Shown: in pieces, positions 8,409 to 16,536 of the stretch
How the letters are laid out: each line of letters opens with the position of its first letter
How positions within the stretch are numbered: position 1 is the first letter of the stretch
DNA from: Gryganskiella cystojenkinii
Taxonomy: Eukaryota; Mortierellomycota; Mortierellomycetes; Mortierellales; Mortierellaceae
Direction of reading: 5' to 3'
Assembly: GCA_015852425.1 (NCBI GenBank)
Contig: JAAAIG010000629.1
Location: forward strand, 4,784 to 23,273
Length of the DNA: 18,490 nucleotides
Program-made: the position numbers and the translations under genes
The notes under the pieces: generated by a model
Seen by the model: the letters and a program-made list of their open reading frames with translations, nothing else
Database searches by the model: none
Told to the model about the DNA's origin: nothing

Positions 8409-8416
8409 TATAAAAG
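8409..8416 (+). promoter_or_regulatory. TATA box of small-protein gene 4
   Basis: TATAAAAG lies 128 bp before the ATG. It is followed by a CT-rich stretch and then an A/C-rich leader (CAACAACCAACACAG-like), typical of strongly expressed fungal genes. Confidence 0.65.
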
Positions 8417-8536
8417 GGCAGGGGTCGATATCATTCTCTCCTCTATTTTTCACCTTCACTCAACAACCAACACAGTCAAACCAATAAACTACCACCTCGA
8501 CTTTCATACAATCCCGCACACAACCACACTTTCAGA

Positions 8537-8767
8537 ATGACTTTCTTCAAGATCAACGGTACCTCTTCCAAGAAGAACAAGACCGCCTCGGCCTCTACCA
8601 CTCCCTCCCAGACACCTCGCACCTCGATCCAACTCAACGCTTCTGATGTTGCTGCTGTCAACAAGACGAATAACAACGCTCTGTTGACCCCTGAGGAGGC
8701 TCTCCAGATGCTCACGCAGAGGAACACCATGGGTCATATGCAGGCCATGTCGATGTCTCGTATCTAA
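8537..8767 (+). CDS. Small KNKTASA/TPRTS-family protein 4 (76 aa)
   Basis: This is an intronless gene for a 76-residue basic protein and the closest paralogue of the product at 3849-4067. Shared features in order are MTFFK(I/L)NG, KKNKTASA, TPRTS(I/V)QLNA, AAVNKT, LL-x2-EEAL-x-ML (about residues 49-58) and the tail MGHMQA-x-SMSR. It differs by a small insert NNNAL before the helix and by TPSQTPRTS in place of TPAATPRTS. There is no signal peptide, membrane segment or cysteine. Codons are strongly C-ending with AAG for Lys, as in eS19, so high expression is likely. It is the only family member here on the plus strand. Its promoter has a clear TATA box with a GCCAAG just upstream, and its 3' UTR shares six blocks with gene 1. 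Function unknown. Confidence 0.92.
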   Translation: MTFFKINGTSSKKNKTASASTTPSQTPRTSIQLNASDVAAVNKTNNNALLTPEEALQMLTQRNTMGHMQAMSMSRI

Positions 8768-8785
8768 AGCGATGGCGCCCCTCCA

Positions 8786-8887
8786 CAAGCAAGATTTGAT
8801 CTTTTTTTTTAACAAGGTCTCCAAGAATACCCTCAAACATTCTCGTCTTACCCTCAGGCGCAGATACAAAAAAAAACCTAGCATTCT
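8786..8887 (+). promoter_or_regulatory. Conserved 3' UTR block of small-protein gene 4
   Basis: Starting 19 nt after the stop, this contains CAAGCAAGAT, TGATCTTTT, CAAGAATACCCTCA, CATTCTCGTCT, TCAGGCGCAGA and CTAGCATT. They are in the same order as in the 3' UTR of gene 1 (3735-3821, minus), while runs of T and A between them differ in length. Confidence 0.7.
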
Positions 8888-8935
8888 ATCCTTCACTGTA
8901 CTGTACAAACACTCTGCATTCTAAACCCCCGTAAT

Positions 8936-8941
8936 AATAAA
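8936..8941 (+). terminator. Polyadenylation signal of small-protein gene 4
   Basis: AATAAA, preceded by an overlapping AATAAT, lies about 170 nt after the stop codon and 51 nt after CTAGCATT. Confidence 0.6.
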
Positions 8942-9064
8942 CCTAAGTTATCATAAACAAATATCAGGTTTTCAATAATAAGCTTATTTGAAAGAACGGC
9001 CGAGGTAAGAAAAAGAAAAGAAAGACAAAGCGTAGTTTCATTTGATCAAGAAAGCAGCTCTTGT

Positions 9065-9088
9065 GAACAATTGAACAATTGAACAAAT
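9065..9088 (+). repeat. Short tandem repeat, 8-nt unit x3
   Basis: GAACAATT occurs twice in tandem, followed by GAACAAATT (one extra A). It is probably a simple microsatellite-like repeat with no evident role. Confidence 0.5.
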
Positions 9089-9301
9089 TGCGCGACGCCA
9101 CCAATCCTCTAGGGACAATTTTACTTGGAGCTCAGCCTCAACCATGCGGCCAAATAATCATGTATCCACAGCACAGCCCTTGCTCTCCTGAGCTAGAATG
9201 CAGGGGAAGGATCGAGAAAGATTGGACAGGCTGCATCGATTTTGAGAACAAAAAGAAGTGTGTTGATGTGAAGTTGGAAAAAGGCTCCCACTCATTTTTT
9301 T

Positions 9302-9307
9302 CTTGGC
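9302..9307 (-). promoter_or_regulatory. PacC-type GCCAAG site, distal pacC upstream region
   Basis: CTTGGC on the plus strand, i.e. GCCAAG on the minus strand, 1.25 kb upstream of the pacC ATG. It is the weakest of the group because of distance. Confidence 0.25.
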
Positions 9308-9752
9308 TGAGCAGGCGTGGCGCAACGGCACAACGTCATGTGTTAACTGTTTGCCCTCTGGGGCGTAATGACTGTAAACTTGAAGAGGAACACGATGGTT
9401 TGCAGAAACGATTTTTTTTGGGCTGTCGTCCTGGGAAGGAGGAGGTCCAATTGTCCGGAAGAGCAATCTCTTGTTGCTCCGTGACTCAGTGGCTGCTTAC
9501 ATTGTTGTCTCGCTCCTCTTTCATCTTCGAGGTGAACTACGGCGAGGCTAGAGAAGAGGATGGTAACGAGGCTAGGTGGGTACGAAGAAGGATAATTTTC
9601 AAAACCAATTGGCCCTAAACAGGATTATGGAAAGTCTTCAAGGGAGGATTCATTTCGGTGGAAAAATAAAAAATAAAAGGCCAATTGCCGATTTGGAAAA
9701 CTAGCGCACGAAATCCTTCGAAAGAAAAAATAGGGCTTGAGATCGGCAAACA

Positions 9753-9769
9753 GCCAAGGTGTGCTTGGC
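9753..9769. promoter_or_regulatory. Inverted pair of PacC-type sites upstream of pacC
   Basis: GCCAAG (9753-9758) and CTTGGC (9764-9769) face each other across a 5-nt spacer. Each matches the PacC core, and the paired arrangement is unlikely by chance. Confidence 0.4.
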
Positions 9770-10158
9770 TCGATCCAAGAATAGCGCGGCAAGAACAAAG
9801 CACAGGGCAACACGGTTAGCTGTTACATACTTTGCGAGCCAACATAGCCACGGCCCAGCTGACCATGACGGGACGAGGGAGGTAGAGAAAGCGATTCCAA
9901 ATTGTTCGCAGGAAGAGATGATATGTTTTGACAGAGGGACGTGAGCCAAAAAAAACATCGATCGATCTTGACCTGTATTTTTGGAAACAGACAAACATTG
10001 AGCAGGGTCACAATGGTTTTGAAAGCAATTGACTTGATGATATCAGTGTCAAGTTCAAATTGTAAATTGAATCATGAGGAGAGCACGCTTGGGTCGAATG
10101 TGGAGGAGGGGAGGGTGTCCGTTTTGGACAGGCACAAACCTGGAAATGAAAGTGAAAT

Positions 10159-10164
10159 GCCAAG
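10159..10164 (+). promoter_or_regulatory. PacC-type GCCAAG site, proximal 1
   Basis: GCCAAG about 400 bp upstream of the pacC ATG, in the same orientation as the next site 60 bp downstream. Confidence 0.35.
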
Positions 10165-10218
10165 CAATTTTCGAACCTATCCCGTCAATTTTCATTTGCG
10201 CGGGGTGACTGATCGTCA

Positions 10219-10224
10219 GCCAAG
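10219..10224 (+). promoter_or_regulatory. PacC-type GCCAAG site, proximal 2
   Basis: GCCAAG about 340 bp upstream of the ATG and about 105 bp upstream of the pyrimidine-rich core promoter. Confidence 0.4.
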
Positions 10225-10562
10225 GCAAAAAAGTGACTGCAATTGAAATCAGAGTAGAATGAAAATCACTGATTGGGTCTCTGTGCAAAGTGAGAGAGGG
10301 TGGATGGGTTCGGTGCAGTCGCCGCCGCATTTTCTTTTTTATCCCTTTATTTCCCCTCTTCGTTTCTTCTTTTTTTTCCCTCTCTTCTTTCTTTGTCACC
10401 CATTCCCTCCATTACGCCACATACTCGCATAAACTCACTCCTATTTCTTCTTTTCGATAAAGAAAAACAAGTTCTTCTTTCAACAAGTTCCAGACCAACC
10501 AGCCAGCCGACCAACCAAAAAGCACTCGCTTCCCAAAGACAGACCTTTTTTCGACCGAGGCC

Positions 10563-13500
10563 ATGGATAGCATTCCCTCCCCCCACTCCTTTATCTTCTC
10601 GGACGACTACATCTGCCAATGGGACTCTTGTCTCAAGAACTTTGACGATGCCGAGATGCTCTATGAACATCTCAGGGACGACCACGTCGGACGCAAGGCC
10701 CACCACAATCTTTGCTTGACCTGTCGCTGGGACAAGTGCTCGGTCCCTACTTTTGCCAAAAGAGACCACATTACTTCCCACCTTCGTGTACATGTCGCCT
10801 CCAAGCCCTACCATTGCGACGTAAGTCATTTGTTTCCTTCTTTTCTTTTTCTTCTTTCTCTACTCTTCTTGGTTCAAATTGACTCTGGAAAGAAAACACC
10901 CCGAAACAACGGAAAAAAGCCAAGAAGTACTCAAACACAGCTCCCACCCAACCAGAGGAAAGCGGGCTCGCTTTTGGTGTCTTTCTTTCATATTTGTTAT
11001 ATTTTTTTCTTGGCATTTTTTTCAGTTCATCGCTCTTGTTCGTCCCTTGACGCACGCCCTCCCTCCTTTCTATATCCCACGCAGTTTTAATATGACCCGA
11101 TCGCAAACCCCTCAGCTTGACTAACTCAACTCTGACTCTTTGTGTCTAATAGATCTGCAGAAAAGGGTTCAAACGCCCTCAGGACTTGAAGAAGCACGAA
11201 AAGACTCACCAGGACGATGCCGAAAACGCAGCTACTGGTCCCGCAGCCGACAATTCCAACTTTACTTCGACCTCGCAGTTGCTCGCTGCCAGTCAGGCGC
11301 ATCTTTATCAACCTCCCACACCTCCATCGTATCAGGACCGATCGCCCTCTATCGCCTCTTCCACAATCTCGTCTGTTCACTCTCCCTACAACTTGCCCCT
11401 GTCGCCTGCTAGCATGGCCGACTCGGCCGACTCCTGGAACCTCCACAGCGTCTGTATGTCTCTCAAATAAGACTAACGGCCGTGTCTGCCTCATGCAGAA
11501 TAATCCGCAGTATTGTTCTTAACCATGTTATGCTCTTCTTTTTATCTTTTTAGCTTCGCCCTCGTTCTCAACCAACTCTGATCTCTTTAATTCGCCCAGT
11601 CCCAGCGTGTCCAACCTGGATATCAACATCATGAACAACCAGGCCTTTGGAGGACGACCTAACAATATTGATGTCTCTGGCAATTACTACGGCGCCTTCC
11701 CCTCCGCTGGTGGATACGAAGATATGGTCTCGCCCATGAGTGGCAAGAGATCCCGCGATGGCTTTGATGACCTTCTTTCTGATACTCTTGGCTCGTTCGC
11801 CATGGAGGCCAAAAAGAAGCGTATGGATCCTTCTTACAACAAAGGTAAGGACAAAAAAAAAAAAGGCCACGAAGAGTCAGGACACGAACTGACGCCGCTT
11901 TTTAATGGGTTTTTTTTTGTGCGAGGTTGAGCGATATATTTTTTTATCGGTGATGACAAAACAAACGTGTATGCAACAGTGGCCTAATTTTTTCTTCTTC
12001 TTCCTGTTCTTCTTCACCTCGTTTAGATATGATGGATCGTCTGAATGCCCTCCAGTCGATCTTGGAAGTGAACCCTTTGACGCCTGATCGCCTTCTATCG
12101 TCATTGCCCGATGTAAACGATTGGAGTCAGTTCAATCAGCTGAACCAGTTCTGCTCGACTTTGTTTGAGGATGTCAGTGGAGAGGTCTTTGAGCCTCAGA
12201 CCTTTGAAACATCCTTGTTCCCTGATTACGAACAAAAGCAGAACCCCTCAGCCCTCGACGCCAGCTTCAACATGAACAACCTTGCGGCCCACAACAACCA
12301 GCTTCTCCAAAATAACAACAACAGCAGCAACTTGGCGACTTTTGGTAGCACTATGTCGACGAATTCGATCTACAGTGATGTTCTCCCCGAGGATACTTAT
12401 GCCAACTCTACTGCGACTTCATCGGCTTTGGGCGGCTATGGCGGTATGCCTGTCATGTCATTCGATAACATAATGCCCGGTCAGGGAGTGAGAGTGACTG
12501 GACCCTCCAGACCCGGCATGCAGCCTCTAGCAGAAATCAACCCCTTCCACCAGATGAGAATGGGTGTCCAACAAACGAGCAACTCGAGCGAGCATATCAA
12601 GATCGAGAAGGAGGAAGAAAAGTTCACTGTGCCCACGGTTGTGGACAAGGTCGAGCGGAAATATGCGGATATGAGTACACAGACCAAGGCCAAGCAAGAG
12701 AGACTCGCAGCCGAAGGAGGCATGATGATGATGCAACGACCGGCTGAGAAGAAGAAGTCACAGAAGACGTACGAACCTGTCGATCCTGAAAATTTGGTCT
12801 TGCCTTCGGTCCCGGACACGCCCCTTCCCGAATTGGAATCAGATGAACTTACACCCGAGGATTTGGCCCAGATTGAGGGTCAGTTTGAGGAGCAGGCCGA
12901 GACCCTGGAGGATGGTGACAGGACTCCAACCGCCACCACACCCATTGCCACGACACCTCAAGCGTCGAGCAAGTTTGGTGGTTATATTGAGAAGGCTCGT
13001 GCCAAGCAGGCTGCAGCGGCAGCTGCCTCCGCAGAGCCCATGAGTCCCGTGGATGCGATGACCCGTCAGCTGGAGCGCACGCGATTGGACGACAACATCA
13101 AAACCCGAGGCCCGACCACCAAGCCCGTGGTCGAAGGTGATATGCAGCGACAGATGCGTGCTGCCAAGGCCCGCGCTCTTTGCTCTGAGGATCCTGTCCG
13201 AAAGCAGCACGCTGAGGTTGTCTTGAATTTGCTCAAGAGCATTGATTCTCTCATGGTGCAACATCACCAGAAGGTCGCTCAGTACAAGCAGGCTCAAGCG
13301 AAGGCCGAATCTGGTTTGGGTTCTCGTTCAGGTGTGTCTCGCTCTGGAGCTGCAACAACCACTGTCGGAACTAATGGTCCCGTGTACCCAAGAACCGGTG
13401 TTAATGTTCAGAACCAGGGACCTATCCGAACTGTTTCCTCGTACCTTCCTCGTCGAACCCCTCATCAGCCCTCACCCTTGCATCAAGATTCGGACCTGGA

Positions 13501-13747
13501 TTATAGCCAACTTCGTTCGAGCTTGACCGAGAGCAGACCCAGCTACAGTTCACATGTGTCCTCGACGGAGAACCCTACCACCAATGGATCGGAATCACCA
13601 GTTTTGTACCCTACCTCAGACTTGCAGCGACCCGCTGTTGAGGAGGAACCTTTCGAGCTTTCGGAGGAGGAGAGGAGGTTCATCGAGGAGGACACTGCAA
13701 GGATGCAACAACAACAACAGCAGTACATCCACGACATTCATGTATAA
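10563..13747 (+). CDS. pacC: PacC/Rim101-type pH-response zinc-finger transcription factor
   Basis: This nuclear C2H2 factor is the fungal ambient-pH regulator, normally activated by proteolysis downstream of the Pal/Rim-ESCRT pathway. I read it as join(10563..10820, 11153..11453, 11554..11844, 12027..13747), 856 residues. Finger 1 uses C18, C23, H36 and H41. Finger 2 uses C54, C59, H73 and H77 with the PacC signature [13 protein letters not shown]. Finger 3 uses C85, C88, H101 and H105 with [16 protein letters not shown]. Finger 3 is split by intron 1 (332 nt). Introns 2 and 3 are 100 and 182 nt, and the donors are GTAAGT, GTATGT and GTAAGG. Further on, [12 protein letters not shown] (about 250-261) and [12 protein letters not shown] (272-283) match the basic region that follows the fingers in PacC proteins. 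The rest is Ser/Thr/Pro/Gln-rich. A LYPTSDL motif lies at 810-816, and a short Gln run is near the C-terminus. It is longer than typical ascomycete PacC (about 600-700). Confidence 0.94.
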
Positions 13748-13826
13748 TCGACCAACAAACAATAACATAAAAACGGCAAAATATTTGTATTTTGCCTTTG
13801 AGGGAAAGAAACACTTGTAAAACTCG

Positions 13827-13832
13827 AATAAA
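13827..13832 (+). terminator. Polyadenylation signal of pacC
   Basis: AATAAA lies 79 nt after the pacC stop in an A-rich 3' UTR. Confidence 0.55.
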
Positions 13833-15658
13833 AACGGAGTGGAAGGCAGGTTTTCTGAAAAAAACTTTCTTTTCCAGCTCGTCTCACTGTTCTCTTCAAA
13901 GCAGCGTTTTCCTTTTCTCAAATGACCCACAGTTCTGCTGTGCAAAAACGCCTTGGTGTTGTTGTAAAAGTAAACAGGCCTTTCGGGTCAAAACTCTTGC
14001 GATCTGATTGCCTGGGTCCATGCCAACCAAGTGACTGAAAATGACGCGTGTTGAAGTCCCGCGGTTGTATTGTAGCCTTCTTACTTCCCTCATGGCGAAA
14101 CCACCACAAGATCTCAACTACACTGCAACTCAGCTCATCGCCTGCACGCTTCCTGGAATCTGGTGTACGCACTATGCCTTCGTCTTTGACGACACCTCAC
14201 TCTCTCGATTGGCAGGAGTCAACATAGCACAGCATCGCCTCGATACCTTGACCGCACAAACCAATTGCTGTCAGCATCGAAAAATCAAAGCCCGTTTCCA
14301 TCATTAATAGCACCACCTCGGACCAAAATTTGTTGTTGTATACTGACTGTTAAACTTCTCGTGGTGCAGTAAAAAAGTAGAACACCGCATATCCATCTAT
14401 CAATGATTTTGGTCCAACGCTCGCCCTTGCCACAATCAGGTATGGAACACTGAAATAGCTGCTATGATGAAATAACTTGCGGGATAGGAGCGCGTGTGAC
14501 TCCCCTTCGTACAGTGTGGTTGTGGAATCCGTGAGTCTGATATGGAAAAGATGGCGGCCATCAAACAATGCTCGCGCGTGCCTTTTTTCTTACGGCAATG
14601 TTTTCTAGCTTTTATTGTACTTTTCGTACTTTCGCGCATAAGTATTTTGAAAGACGAAAAAAGTGAATGTTTGCCAAATGGTTTCGGTTTCAGTGTGACG
14701 ATTCTTCGTGTGATCTAGTGCTTGATTTTAATCTGCCAGAGAGATAGTCTTCAGGTCAGAGCAAACACTGAGCAAGTTTTCGCCACCCTCTCGACCCAAG
14801 GACAATCGTTCAGGCTCGATACGTTTGTTTTTGAGCCGTAAAGGCAGGACGCTGGCTACCTTTACCATCTCATCTTGGACTTTTCTTGGAGTTCCCCCCA
14901 AGTTCCGCTCTCCGCTACTGGCATTCGAAAGTCAACACGGGATGCGGTGGCACACAAAATAATTGACTACGAACGTGTACACCTTGTGAACTTACCATAT
15001 CAATACAGTCCAATCGACAGAACAGCTTTTTTGTTGTGTTGTTCATTTTGCTTTGAGAGCAGATACTATTCATTTGAGGAAGAAAAGAGTACCTTAGGGT
15101 CACTGATAGACAGCCTAAGCTTCCCATGTCGGGCTCAGGCTCAAGTGGTGTCATCCCTGAGTTCTTCACTTTGACAAGGAGGATTATATGGATTAAGATT
15201 GTGGATGCAACAGAGGTGGATGTCGAAGTGTTTAACAAGGAATATTTCTGGCTTTGCATAGGACACAGTGCAAAAAAAAATCGAGCGAACACTTCTGCCC
15301 GAAGACTTTTAGTAGTGAAAACATTTCATCTAATCATAGAGGAGAAAGCATAAGAGAACAAGACGAGAAAGAATACACTGCTGATTATGACATACCCGCG
15401 AACAATCTCGCTGAAAAACAAATGCGTTTTACTTTCCACTATGGGTACAGACCCACTCAAAGTCGACGCAACCACGCCTTGATCTCAGAGGAGGTTTGAG
15501 CCAAGAATAAAAAGCGCCCGATGAGTCCCAACATCCTACTCATGACTCCATGAAAAGTAGCCCCCTATCTCAACCCAAAACACTCCCCAATTACCACAAT
15601 GATTTTGACTATTATATGACAAAAATTTAAAAATGGTGGCAAACTCGACACGAGTTTG
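13833..15658. other. Intergenic region, no supported gene
   Basis: About 1.8 kb with no gene I can defend. ATG-started frames of 75-88 codons occur at 14041-14307 and 15126-15353 (plus), with comparably long minus-strand frames across the same DNA. That is the pattern of chance openness rather than coding. None has a recognisable motif or a paralogue here. A GCCAAG at about 15500 has no clear target gene. Confidence 0.45.
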
Positions 15659-15662
15659 TCGT

Positions 15663-15863
15663 TGCTTTTTCCTCTTCTTATTCCTCGTCTTCTTCCTTGG
15701 TCTTCATTCATCATTCCATCCTTCTTTCCTACTCTCATCTTTCCCTCTATCCCCAAGCAATCTGAACTTCAATCTGAACTTCAATCGAACTCGTCTCTCT
15801 GAAGCATCGACATCCTCTTCTCAAACCACCAGATCTCTCTCGTCACCTAGCCGCTTCTCCAAC
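15663..15863 (+). promoter_or_regulatory. Pyrimidine-rich leader of the downstream broken gene
   Basis: A C/T-rich tract (15663-15750) precedes the ATG at 15864-15866, as in the pacC upstream region. It is followed at 15759-15790 by a 12-nt tandem repeat, AATCTGAACTTC twice plus a partial third copy. An open frame runs through from an earlier ATG at 15633 in the same frame, but its translation is low-complexity hydrophobic Phe/Leu/Ser typical of a translated CT tract. Confidence 0.45.
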
Positions 15864-16536
15864 ATGGAAGACGATCCACCTTTAGTCCTATCTAGAGAGA
15901 ACTCGGGAACGACGCAACATCATCCCGAATCCGCATCCGCTCAGACTCACCTATCCTCAGCTCTTGGTCACTATCGTCGACGCTATCGGCTCCAGTCCCC
16001 AGCTACAGGTATGTGTGGACATTTTCCCCAAAGGACATTCAGACTTTCTTCAACAAGTTCGCATCCAGAGCATGCGAATCAAGGCACACGACGGTCACTG
16101 TTCCCCACATCGTCACAGACACTTTCATCTACACAGTCGACTGCACCACCAAAGAGGCAGAAGATATTCATTTCGACACCAGTACAACAACCTGGTTCAT
16201 ATCTCTCGAGAGCCTCCGAGATAGCCCTCAGCATGCTGATCAGAGTCAAACACCATCAAAGAAAACGTCGCTTCAGTCTTCATCAAGGATGGTTACTGGT
16301 CAGGTTATTGCAGTTACCTCCACCACGACATCGAAGGATAGAACGAGGCAGGGAGTGGGATCGTTGCACACCCCGCGCCAAGAAAAGCTTCGCCGTCGCC
16401 AAAGGACCAGTCTCCTTTCGAGCACTCACGATGTTCAGACTCTTTAGAGCCAGAACACCCCGATCAGACTTTCCTCTCATCACAGTCTAGATCGTCGTCG
16501 GCATCAAACTTACCGTTGCAGCAAGGTCGCTATTAA
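15864..16536 (+). pseudogene. Frameshifted 5' part of an unrecognised large gene
   Basis: Protein-like sequence continues through here but jumps frame and hits stops. It starts MEDDPPLVLSREN in the frame of 15864. By about 15930 the protein-like frame is the one of 16013 (SPILSSWSLSS, then YRYVWTFSPKDIQTFFNKF, HIVTDTFIYTVDCTTKEAED, WFISLESLRD). Around 16235-16260 it moves to the frame of 16261 (KENVASVFIKDGYWSGYCSY). That frame stays protein-like (SPSPKDQSPFEHS, then SLEPEHPDQTFLSS) into the intact part downstream, but carries TAG at 16339-16341 and TAA at 16534-16536. Both stops are one C-to-T change from Gln codons. There is no room for introns at the frame changes. A weak 48-nt intron (GTCGCT...GATAG, 16526-16573) could remove the TAA in frame, but nothing removes the TAG. 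Sequencing error is the alternative. I do not recognise the family. Confidence 0.5.

Larger units (their letters stand above)
8942..10562. other. pacC upstream region, no supported gene
   Basis: About 1.6 kb upstream of pacC. The longest open frame (9079-9618, plus) starts at TTG, has no early ATG and no recognisable domain, so I do not call it. Four separate places contain PacC-type hexamers. A pyrimidine-rich core promoter or leader lies at 10329-10412, followed by an A/C-rich leader up to the ATG. No TATA box is evident near the start. Confidence 0.55.

Noticed and set aside
9079..9618. A 179-codon open frame upstream of pacC.
   Set aside because: It opens with TTG, has no early ATG, no recognisable domain and no codon bias like the real genes nearby, and it lies across the likely pacC regulatory region.
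11877..12104. Open frames overlapping the pacC intron 3 region, both strands.
   Set aside because: They are shadows of an A/T-rich intron and of exon 4; the PacC reading frame closes across the intron and explains the region.
15126..15353. A 75-codon ATG-started ORF (MSGSGSSGVIPEFF start) that I considered as the N-terminus of a lineage-specific effector-like protein.
   Set aside because: It does not match the N-terminal pattern of Crinkler-type or other families I know. The opposite strand is equally open over the same DNA, and no splice partner is evident.
15633..15863. An ATG at 15633 giving an apparent hydrophobic leader (Phe/Leu-rich) before MEDDPP, resembling a signal peptide.
   Set aside because: The hydrophobic run is the translation of a pyrimidine-rich promoter/leader tract, and the ATG at 15864 in good context is the more likely original start.
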